Part shown: one piece after another, positions 1 to 5,374 of the stretch | How the letters are laid out: each line of letters begins with the position of its first letter | How positions within the stretch are numbered: position 1 is the first letter of the stretch | Assembly (NCBI GenBank): GCA_903930395.1 | Contig: CAIYYE010000162.1 | Span: 1-5,516, forward strand | DNA length: 5,516 nt | DNA from: an uncultured beta proteobacterium | GTDB lineage: Bacteria > Pseudomonadota > Gammaproteobacteria > Burkholderiales > Rhodocyclaceae | Reading direction: 5' to 3' | The notes under the pieces: generated by a model | Databases searched by the model: none | What the model was told of the DNA's origin: nothing | Seen by the model: only the letters and a program-made list of their open reading frames with translations | Program-made: the position numbers and the translations under genes

Positions 1-1289
1 CGCTCGGCGCCGAAGTCATCGCGTTGCGCAGACTGGTGCCGCATGTCGGCAGTTCCATCGTTGTCACGGCGCCGACCATAGGCTTTTTCCTGCTCGCGCT
101 GGCGCTCGGTTACGCCTCGGGCGGCAAGGTCGCCGCCAATTATCTCAACATTGTCGCCCGCAATTTCCTGATCGCCGCGGCGCTGGCCGGCATCGGGCTG
201 GCAGGGATCAGCGTCGATTGGATGTTCGCCCACCTCCAGCCGGTGCTTATCGCCTACCTCGTCTTCATCGGCGGCGTGCTCTGTCCGCTGGCCTGGCTGC
301 TCGGCCAGACCGTGCCCATCCTGACCAACCTCATGAAAACCGGGCGCACCGGCGAGGCAAGCGGCATGGCGCTGTACTGGTCCACGCTTGGCTCCTTCCT
401 CGGTTCGCTCAGCCTGTCGCTGCTCGTCATGCAATGGCTGGGGGTTTCGGCGGCGGTCTTCGCCTGTGCGCTGGGGCTGCTCGTCGGCACCCTGCTCCTG
501 GCCCGGCACGATCTGAAAATGCTCGTTTTTTCCGGCCTTGTGGCGATCATCGCGGCCGGCTTCAACCTGCAGCATGAGGTCACCGCCGATACAGCCTACG
601 CCGAATATGTCATCGGCCCCGTCGATCTGCCGGCGCAGAAAGACCCGCGCGCCTTCTGGGTCAACAAGTCGACGGCCTCGCTGCTCGACGATTCCGAGCC
701 GCCCAACTACACGCGCTATATCCGGCACCTGCGCCAGATCCTGCTCGATGACCTCGGCTTCAAAGGCAAGGACATTCTGGTGCTGGGCGCCGGCGGTTTC
801 ACGCTGTCGCATCGCGAACCACTCAACCGCTACACCTATGTCGATATCGATCCGGCCATCCGCAGCATTGCCGAGAAGCACTTTTTGCGCGAACCGGCGC
901 GCGGCGAATTCATTGCCGACGATGCCCGCCGCTTCGTCGCCAGCAGCGAGCGCCGCTTCGATGCCGTGGTCGTCGATGTCTATAGTTCGCATACCTCGAT
1001 TCCCAGCCATCTCGTCACCCGCGAGTTCTGGGCCGGTACCCGCCGGGTGCTCAAACCGGATGGCGTGCTGCTCGCCAACCTGATCCTCGACGGCAAGCTG
1101 GAAAGCCCCTATGCCCGCAACCTGCTGGCCACCATCGACAGCGTTTTCGGACGTTGCGCCGTCGACGTGCTGCACAAGGCCAAAGCCCTGGCCAATGTCG
1201 AAATCAGCTGTTTTGCCAGCAGCCGACCGGGCGCAACAGGCATTTACATCGACGAGAAGAACCGGGCCGATCTCGATCGCGCGCGCTGA
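1..1289 (+). CDS. Membrane-fused spermidine synthase-like protein, 5'-truncated by the window edge
   Basis: The reading frame is open from base 3, so about 428 residues of the C-terminal part are visible and the true start lies outside the window. The TTG at 24 is an internal leucine: the codons before it continue the sequence (LGAEVIA before LRRLVPHVGSS), which resembles the first membrane helix of fused-membrane spermidine synthase homologues. Counting that leucine as residue 1, about six hydrophobic segments follow (roughly 11-31, 47-64, 73-94, 120-138, 139-160, 166-182). A soluble Rossmann domain follows, with a nucleotide-binding loop ILVLGAGGFTLS (251-262), the acidic strand end YVDIDP (272-277), ADDARRF (298-304) and VVVDVYSSHTSIPSHL (315-330). 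Family knowledge: such proteins resemble polyamine aminopropyltransferases and SAM-dependent methyltransferases. The classical GGGDGG loop and the D..DP.GP signature of SpeE are absent, so genuine spermidine synthesis is doubtful and the substrate is unknown. It converges on the kinase gene with a 21-base gap that shows no clear terminator. Confidence 0.8.
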   Translation, partial: LGAEVIALRRLVPHVGSSIVVTAPTIGFFLLALALGYASGGKVAANYLNIVARNFLIAAALAGIGLAGISVDWMFAHLQPVLIAYLVFIGGVLCPLAWLLGQTVPILTNLMKTGRTGEASGMALYWSTLGSFLGSLSLSLLVMQWLGVSAAVFACALGLLVGTLLLARHDLKMLVFSGLVAIIAAGFNLQHEVTADTAYAEYVIGPVDLPAQKDPRAFWVNKSTASLLDDSEPPNYTRYIRHLRQILLDDLGFKGKDILVLGAGGFTLSHREPLNRYTYVDIDPAIRSIAEKHFLREPARGEFIADDARRFVASSERRFDAVVVDVYSSHTSIPSHLVTREFWAGTRRVLKPDGVLLANLILDGKLESPYARNLLATIDSVFGRCAVDVLHKAKALANVEISCFASSRPGATGIYIDEKNRADLDRAR

Positions 1290-1310
1290 ATCCTGAGCAT
1301 CGCCCTGGCG

Positions 1311-2876
1311 CTATTGCGTATCGGCCTTCCGACCATGCAAGGGCAGGATGATACGGAAGGTCGAGCCAACGCCGACTTCACTGCTGACCTCGATGCGACC
1401 CTCGTGCTTCTTGACGATATCGTAGGATAAAGACAGACCAAGCCCCGTCCCTTTGCCGACCGGCTTGGTCGTGTAGAACGGTTCGAAGATGCGCTGCATG
1501 ACGGCCGGTGTCATTCCCTTGCCGCTATCGGCCACCTCAATCCACGCCCAGGCGTCATCATGGCCGGTACGCACGGTAATCGTGCCATGCGTTTCGATGG
1601 CATGAACGGCATTGACCAGCAGATTCATCACGACCTGGTTGATCTGCGCCACGACACAGGGCACAGGCGGCAACTCTCCGAATTCGCGGATGACGTCGGC
1701 CTTGTATTTGAGTTCGTTCCAGGCGACGTTGAGGGTGCTTTCGATACCGCCATTGAGGTCGGCTTCCTGCCAGGCCGACTCGTCGACCCGCGAAAAATTC
1801 TTGAGGTCGACGACTATCTTCTTGACCCGCTCCAGCCCCTCGCGTGACTCGTTGAGCAGCGCGGTCAAATCTTCCTTGAGATAGTCGAATTCGATGGCGA
1901 CAAAATCGGCCTCGCTGGCCTGTCCGCTACGGCAACGTTCCAGCAAGGCAATCATTTGCTGGCTATAGTTTTTGAGCGAGCCAAGGTTGGAATTGACGAA
2001 ACCGACCGGGTTGTTGATTTCGTGGGCCACGCCGGCCGCCAGCTGGCCGATGGATGCCATTTTTTCCGACTGCAGCAACTGCCGGTGCGAAGCCTCCAGC
2101 TCCTCCACCTTGCCGGCTAGTTCGAACCAGCGACGACGAAGCATTTCAAGGAGCAGCCAGCCGGCAAGCGCCACGATAACGAATTCGATGGCGTGATTGA
2201 TCAGCGTAGTCCGAGTTCCCTCCTGCACCACCTCCTCGATCGGCTCATAACGCTGGGAAACGCTGAGACCGCCACGGATATCGCCGACCTGGTACCCCTG
2301 CTTGGCATGGCAGGCCATGCAGCTTTTCTTGACCTGCAAGGGCGCCATGTAACGGAGCATCACACCTTGCGGCCCGCGTTCGACACCGGTGACTTCCTTG
2401 ACCCCTTGCTCGAAGGAGAGCAGCGCCTGACGCTCCCATTCATCCGGCTCATTCCCCGGCCGGATCGGGCGCAGGCTGCTCAGGCGGAATACGGCCCCCG
2501 ACGCCACCTCGGCCGTTTCACCGATCAGGCGCGTCATGTAGGCCGGGTTGATCATGGTCAGCGCGGTCCCGTCACTTGTCGTGACATCCCGGCGCGGGTG
2601 CTCAAGGTAGGGATTGGGCTGTGTGGTCGGCGTCACTGGCACATAGACGCCACCGTGACTGGCATTCCAGTTGCGCGTCAGCAAGACCATCCGGAACATG
2701 TTCCGGGCACCCTCGGTAGCAACCGCCGTCGCCTTCTCGCTCGCCTCATCGATATGGGACTGCAGCGAAAATCCGATGAGCATTGCCCAGATGAGCAGCA
2801 GCACCAACCACCAACGACGGCCGCGCACCATCCAGGGTATGGCACGACCGGCAACAGTGGGAATGGACGCTTCCAT
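1311..2876 (-). CDS. Sensor histidine kinase with extracytoplasmic c-type heme (Tll0287-like/DUF3365) domain
   Basis: Complete 521-residue membrane sensor kinase. A first membrane helix lies at about 21-39 and a second at about 224-246. Between them is a domain resembling the Tll0287-like/DUF3365 family, with NWNASHGGVYVP (69-80) and a single heme c attachment motif CMACH (C186, C189, H190) followed by GDIRGGLSVS. The topology places the heme outside the cytoplasmic membrane, where c-type heme is attached. A short helical linker (about 251-272) leads to the HisKA dimerisation helix, with H285 in VAHEINNP as the expected phosphorylated histidine. The ATPase domain has the N box (N418, N422), G1 DSGKG (450-454), F box FEPFYTTKP (464-472) and G2 GKGTGLGLS (474-482), so the kinase looks catalytically intact. 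There is no PAS, receiver or obvious HAMP domain, and no response regulator in the window, so it is an orphan here. The ligand is inferred to be redox state or a heme-binding gas. The Shine-Dalgarno before the ATG at 2876 is weak; an ATG at residue 16 is possible but would shorten the N-terminal lead to the first helix. Confidence 0.92.
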   Translation of the reverse strand: MEASIPTVAGRAIPWMVRGRRWWLVLLLIWAMLIGFSLQSHIDEASEKATAVATEGARNMFRMVLLTRNWNASHGGVYVPVTPTTQPNPYLEHPRRDVTTSDGTALTMINPAYMTRLIGETAEVASGAVFRLSSLRPIRPGNEPDEWERQALLSFEQGVKEVTGVERGPQGVMLRYMAPLQVKKSCMACHAKQGYQVGDIRGGLSVSQRYEPIEEVVQEGTRTTLINHAIEFVIVALAGWLLLEMLRRRWFELAGKVEELEASHRQLLQSEKMASIGQLAAGVAHEINNPVGFVNSNLGSLKNYSQQMIALLERCRSGQASEADFVAIEFDYLKEDLTALLNESREGLERVKKIVVDLKNFSRVDESAWQEADLNGGIESTLNVAWNELKYKADVIREFGELPPVPCVVAQINQVVMNLLVNAVHAIETHGTITVRTGHDDAWAWIEVADSGKGMTPAVMQRIFEPFYTTKPVGKGTGLGLSLSYDIVKKHEGRIEVSSEVGVGSTFRIILPLHGRKADTQ

Positions 2877-2900
2877 CAGGGCTGACTCTTGGCAACAGGC

Positions 2901-2928
2901 AATATGACAATAGCTCAGAATACATCAA
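2901..2928 (-). promoter_or_regulatory. Candidate sigma70 promoter of the heme-sensor kinase gene
   Basis: On the minus strand, TTGATG (2928-2923) and CATATT (2906-2901) are separated by 16 bases. Each matches the sigma70 consensus at four of six positions. Transcription would start near 2894, giving a leader of about 18 bases before the ATG at 2876. The stretch is much more AT-rich than its surroundings. This is a pattern match only and is weak by itself; the kinase could also be read through from rlmB. Confidence 0.35.
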
Positions 2929-2944
2929 AAACTCGAAAGCCACC

Positions 2945-2961
2945 ACGCATGAATCATGCGT
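2945..2961. promoter_or_regulatory. Perfect 17-base palindrome, candidate operator upstream of the kinase gene
   Basis: ACGCATGA and TCATGCGT form two perfect 8-base inverted arms around a single central base. A second small palindrome, ATAGCTAT, lies next to it at 2963-2970. The centre at 2953 is about 59 bases upstream of the transcription start expected from the candidate promoter, a common position for an activator that contacts polymerase from upstream. As an RNA hairpin (7-bp stem, 3-base loop) it could instead serve as a weak end to the rlmB transcript, but the nearest T-run on the minus strand begins about 14 bases later, so a factor-independent terminator is unlikely. The binding protein is unknown. 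Confidence 0.4.
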
Positions 2962-3000
2962 CATAGCTATCGTCGAGCTGCCCCCGCTGCCGGACCGGCA

Positions 3001-3732
3001 TCAGCCCAGACGCCGACGCGCCTCAAACAGACAGACCCCTGCCGCGACGGAAACATTGAGGCTTTCGACCGAGCCATGCATCGGTATCTTGACCAGCTGG
3101 TCGCAATTTTCACGCGTCAGACGGCGCATGCCTTCGCCCTCGGCACCGAGCACCCAGGCCGTCGCTTTCGGCCATTCAGCCGCATAGAGATCGCTCTCCG
3201 CCTCACCGGCCGTGCCGATCACCCAGATTTCGCGTTCCTGCAATTCGCGCAGCGTCCGCGCCAGATTGGTGACCATCACGTAAGGCACCGTTTCCGCCGC
3301 ACCACAGGCCGTCTTGGCCGCCACATCGGTCAGGCCGACGGCGCGATCCTTCGGGGCGATGACGGCATGGACACCCGCCGCATCGGCGACGCGCAGGCAG
3401 GCGCCGAGGTTGCGCGGGTCGGTAATGCCATCAAGGACGAGCAGGAAAGCCGGCTCTTCGAGAGTATCGAGCACATCGTCGAGGTGGGCCAGTTTACGAT
3501 CTCCCTCGATGCGGGCAAGAACCCCCTGGTGCTTGGCACCCGGCGCCATGCCGTCAAGACGCTTGCCGTCGGCACCGATGACCTTGACGCCCTGCAATTC
3601 GGCATGGGCCAGAAGGTCGCGTGCCCGAGCGTCGTGACGCGTCGCATCGATGACGATTTCCTTGACCGACTCCGGGTCGTGGCGAAGTTTGGCGGTAACG
3701 GCGTGAAAACCGTAGATCAGGCGGGAGGACAT
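3001..3732 (-). CDS. rlmB: 23S rRNA (guanosine-2'-O-)-methyltransferase RlmB
   Basis: The 243-residue product has the same length as the E. coli enzyme and matches it closely from start to end. RlmB is a SPOUT-class (TrmH/SpoU) methylase that uses SAM to methylate the 2'-O of G2251 (E. coli numbering) in the peptidyl-transferase P loop of 23S rRNA. The N-terminal RNA-binding domain begins LIYGFHAV (5-12) and includes KHQGVLARI (67-75). The catalytic knot has motif 1 DGITDPRNLGACLR (101-114, with N108 and R114), motif 2 VLGAEGEGMRRLT (194-206, with E198) and motif 3 PMHGSVESLNVSVAAG (217-232, with N226). These are the expected substrate and cofactor residues, so the enzyme should be active. 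The ATG at 3732 is preceded by only a weak Shine-Dalgarno but gives the family's usual N terminus. In many proteobacteria rlmB follows rnr (RNase R); here it follows a hemerythrin-domain gene after a 70-base gap. Confidence 0.97.
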   Translation of the reverse strand: MSSRLIYGFHAVTAKLRHDPESVKEIVIDATRHDARARDLLAHAELQGVKVIGADGKRLDGMAPGAKHQGVLARIEGDRKLAHLDDVLDTLEEPAFLLVLDGITDPRNLGACLRVADAAGVHAVIAPKDRAVGLTDVAAKTACGAAETVPYVMVTNLARTLRELQEREIWVIGTAGEAESDLYAAEWPKATAWVLGAEGEGMRRLTRENCDQLVKIPMHGSVESLNVSVAAGVCLFEARRRLG

Positions 3733-3743
3733 GGCTGCTTTCG

Positions 3744-3799
3744 AAAAACCGGATGGCGAATTTTACCGCGCCAGCAAGCTGCGCCGTCGATTCATCCGG
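3744..3799 (-). terminator. Possible stem-loop with T-run between hemerythrin gene and rlmB
   Basis: Read on the minus strand, CCGGATG (3799-3793) can pair with CATCCGG (3755-3749), which is followed directly by TTTTT (3748-3744). Inside the loop, GCGCAGC and GCTGGCGC can form a second hairpin with one bulged base. A stem followed by a U-run fits a factor-independent terminator or attenuator for the hemerythrin transcript. However, the loop is long (37 bases) and it also holds TAAAAT (3765-3760), which resembles a -10 box for rlmB with a poor -35 (TCGACG, 3790-3785, 19-base spacer). The gap may therefore hold a leaky terminator, an rlmB promoter, or both. Confidence 0.35.
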
Positions 3800-3802
3800 C
3801 AA

Positions 3803-4366
3803 TCACCAATCCCTGGTCGGTGAATCCACGCGGGAAACCCAGCGCACCAGGAGCTGATCGTGCAGCGCCGTGTGGTTGGACAACCAGCACACCAGCACGG
3901 TATCCAGTTCGCGAATCCGTGACACGACGTGTTGCGTATCGAGCGATGACACAATTTTGTGCACCGCAGACGAAATCGCCGCATGATCTTCCATGTGCGC
4001 CTGACAGACATCACGATCGATCATCAGCATCAGCGAATCACGCATCACCGCTTCTTCGGTCTTGAAATGCTCGAGGATGAAGGCGAAGAGATCGCCCAGC
4101 ATGCCCACCACCTGGCCCTCGCAACGCCGCTGCTGGTCTTCGCCGCAGGAAACACAATCACGCAGGCCGGTATAGTCCTTACAGACACGGCGCAAATCGG
4201 CGATGATGGAAATAAGGAAAGAATGCTCGAAATCAATCAGTTGGTGGCCAGTCACCAGCTCCGGCGGCAACTTGCCGGTTGCCAGCCAATAGTCGACCAG
4301 CTCGGCGGATGCTTTTGCTGAAGTCGCCGCCTTCAAGGGATCGAATACTACCGGCTGCCAAACCAT
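3803..4366 (-). CDS. Hemerythrin-domain (diiron) protein with a four-cysteine insert
   Basis: A 187-residue cytoplasmic-looking protein with no signal peptide or membrane helix. All seven hemerythrin diiron ligands can be assigned: H48 (LIDFEH), H100 and E104 (HFKTE), H124 and H128 (HMEDH), H165 and D170 (HTALHD). Their spacing within helices matches bacteriohemerythrins, which bind O2 or act in iron, oxygen or NO sensing. Between the first and second ligand helices an extra stretch carries C62, C71, C74 and C82, including CVSC; C121 and C160 are also present. The protein is longer than typical single-domain bacteriohemerythrins (about 130-150 residues), through an N-terminal extension of about 35 residues and this insert. 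I chose the ATG at 4366 because GGA lies 6 bases before it. An in-frame ATG at 4414 would add 16 residues, but it lacks a Shine-Dalgarno and the added codons are AT-rich at third positions, unlike the rest. It is divergent from the HDOD gene and upstream of rlmB. The specific role is unknown. Confidence 0.88.
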   Translation of the reverse strand: MVWQPVVFDPLKAATSAKASAELVDYWLATGKLPPELVTGHQLIDFEHSFLISIIADLRRVCKDYTGLRDCVSCGEDQQRRCEGQVVGMLGDLFAFILEHFKTEEAVMRDSLMLMIDRDVCQAHMEDHAAISSAVHKIVSSLDTQHVVSRIRELDTVLVCWLSNHTALHDQLLVRWVSRVDSPTRDW

Positions 4367-4414
4367 TTTTGTTCCGAACACTGTTACGGAAAATTTAATT
4401 TTACCCCCCGCCAT

Positions 4415-4443
4415 TTGGCTTGATGGTAATGTAATTGTTAAAT
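4415..4443 (+). promoter_or_regulatory. Weak candidate promoter of the HDOD gene
   Basis: TTGGCT (4415-4420) and TTAAAT (4438-4443) are spaced by 17 bases, each matching the sigma70 consensus at four of six positions. The start would fall near 4450, about 43 bases before the GTG. The element overlaps the divergent hemerythrin promoter, which would couple the two genes. No other good plus-strand pair is visible between 4415 and 4493, but the match is poor. Confidence 0.25.
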
Positions 4444-4458
4444 TTGGTAATGCGATTG
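4424..4458. repeat. Two 14-base direct repeats with a 21-base period in the divergent promoter
   Basis: TGGTAATGTAATTG at 4424-4437 and TGGTAATGCGATTG at 4445-4458 are identical at 12 of 14 positions and start exactly 21 bases apart, about two turns of the helix. No third copy continues the series on either side. They lie across the -10 and spacer regions of both candidate promoters. Tandem, helically phased copies are typical of binding sites for a response regulator or similar protein that binds one face of the DNA. Their function is inferred from placement only. Confidence 0.55.
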
Positions 4459-4466
4459 ACTGTCAA
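4437..4466 (-). promoter_or_regulatory. Candidate promoter of the hemerythrin gene
   Basis: On the minus strand, a perfect -35 TTGACA (4466-4461) is followed after 18 bases by TTTAAC (4442-4437), which matches the -10 consensus at four of six positions. Transcription would start near 4430, giving a leader of about 64 bases to the ATG at 4366 or about 16 bases to the alternative ATG at 4414. The -35 overlaps an 11-base palindrome and the spacer overlaps one of the direct repeats, so a bound protein there would affect transcription. Confidence 0.45.
4456..4466. promoter_or_regulatory. 11-base palindrome over the hemerythrin -35 box
   Basis: TTGACTGTCAA has perfect 5-base arms around one central base. 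Its right arm is the minus-strand -35 hexamer TTGACA (4466-4461) and its left part overlaps the end of the second direct repeat. It does not match the FNR consensus (TTGAT-N4-ATCAA). It may be a small operator, or simply the symmetric consequence of the -35 sequence. Confidence 0.3.
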
Positions 4467-4481
4467 CTCATTGCATCAAAC

Positions 4482-4495
4482 GGAGAAATGACGTG
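4482..4495 (+). promoter_or_regulatory. Ribosome binding site that fixes a GTG start for the HDOD gene
   Basis: GGAG at 4482-4485 lies 7 bases before the GTG at 4493-4495. The nearby ATG at 4488-4490 is in a different frame and too close to the GGAG, so GTG is the best start. Confidence 0.75.
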
Positions 4496-5374
4496 CTGTC
4501 CGAACATCAGAAACGTTGGGGCGTAGACCAATGGGCGGCCTATCTGAGCAGCCACGACCTGCCCTGCATGCCGCGCTCGAAAGCGCGCCTGCTCGAACTT
4601 GAGGCCGAACACGGCGAACGGCTGGCTGCCATCGATCTGGCTGACATTGCGGCAGCCGATCCCTTCCTTTGCCTGCGCCTGCTGCGCGAGGCTGAAGGCC
4701 ACCGCGCCCAGCGCCTCGGACATGAAACCACCAACCCGCTGGGCACGGTCATGCAACTGGGCACCGACGCCGTGCACAAGCTCATGCTCGACAGCCCGGA
4801 AACCGATGAATCAAACGCCGGCCTGGCCGAATGCGAGGCACGGGCCCACCAGGCCAGCCGCCTGGCCTTGCGCTGGGGGGCGGCTCGGGCCGACATTTCA
4901 CCCGACGAAATCGCCATGGCTTCGCTGCTCGCCGAAATCGGCGAACTGCTCCTCTGGTCATTCGCCGAAGACTTGCCACTGGCCGCACTGGAAGCCCTGC
5001 ACTCGGGCCACTCGGCACGCTCGCTGCAGGCCCAGGTCGACACCTGCGGCTTCCGTTTCAAGGATCTGACCCTCAAATGCGCCCTGATCTGGAATCTGCC
5101 GACCTTGCTGACCCAGCTCATCCGCGGCATCGACAATACCCGCGCCAACCTGTCACGGCTTTGTGTCGACACTGCCCGCCATCTCGGTAGCGGCCCCGAC
5201 GACCCCGCACTACCCGCCGACATCGCCGCCGCCAAGCACATCATTCCCGGCGCTTCACTGGAGTGGCTGGCCGAGCAGCTGCCCGGCCTCAACGCCGAGC
5301 AGGCTGCCGCCATCGCACTCAAGGCGGCGGACCTCATCGATCCGCCGACGCATCACCCCGAGACTGGCGCTTAG
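4493..5374 (+). CDS. HDOD-domain signalling protein
   Basis: A 293-residue soluble protein beginning with GTG. The first half fits an HDOD domain, the degenerate relative of HD phosphohydrolases found in bacterial signalling proteins. LPCMPRSKARLLEL (23-36) is followed by IAAADPFLCLRLLREAEG (52-69), then NPLGTVMQLGTDAVHKLML (81-99). Later come ARAHQASRLALRWGA (116-130) and AMASLLAEIGELLLW (141-155). The position where active HD enzymes carry the HD pair (LLHDIG) reads LLAEIG (A147, E148), so no metal-dependent phosphodiesterase activity is expected. The core covers roughly 20-230; the remaining C terminus is Ala-rich and helical-looking, with no recognised partner domain (no GGDEF, EAL or receiver). 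HDOD proteins usually act through protein contacts in regulation, such as chemotaxis, stress or motility control. It is transcribed away from the hemerythrin gene and shares its control region. Its 3' end overlaps the convergent gene by four bases. The exact role is unknown. Confidence 0.8.
   Translation: MLSEHQKRWGVDQWAAYLSSHDLPCMPRSKARLLELEAEHGERLAAIDLADIAAADPFLCLRLLREAEGHRAQRLGHETTNPLGTVMQLGTDAVHKLMLDSPETDESNAGLAECEARAHQASRLALRWGAARADISPDEIAMASLLAEIGELLLWSFAEDLPLAALEALHSGHSARSLQAQVDTCGFRFKDLTLKCALIWNLPTLLTQLIRGIDNTRANLSRLCVDTARHLGSGPDDPALPADIAAAKHIIPGASLEWLAEQLPGLNAEQAAAIALKAADLIDPPTHHPETGA

Noticed and set aside
24..26. TTG as the start codon of the first gene.
   Set aside because: The frame is open to the left edge and the preceding codons extend the family's first helix, so this is an internal leucine.
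538..1083. A 181-codon plus-strand frame inside the spermidine synthase-like gene.
   Set aside because: Its Ser/Arg/Pro-rich product is typical of an out-of-frame reading of a GC-rich gene, while the overlapping frame carries the Rossmann motifs.
1290..1310. Bidirectional terminator between the two convergent genes.
   Set aside because: The 21-base gap has no clear stem or T-run.
2193..2885. A 230-codon plus-strand open frame opposite the kinase gene.
   Set aside because: The kinase frame has full domain motifs over the same bases; the antisense product is Arg/His/Pro-rich without motifs.
2988..3000. TGCCGG-A-CCGGCA palindrome directly after the rlmB stop, considered as its terminator.
   Set aside because: The arms leave almost no loop and no T-run follows on the minus strand (the next bases are G-rich), so it is not a convincing factor-independent terminator.
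2956..4065. A 369-codon plus-strand open frame opposite rlmB and part of the hemerythrin gene.
   Set aside because: It is antisense to a certain rlmB, its product is low-complexity and matches no family I recognise, and long antisense frames are expected in GC-rich DNA. It has no ribosome site.
4540..5337. A 265-codon minus-strand open frame opposite the HDOD gene.
   Set aside because: It is a Ser/Arg/Ala-rich shadow of the HDOD frame, which has a ribosome site and recognisable HDOD sequence.
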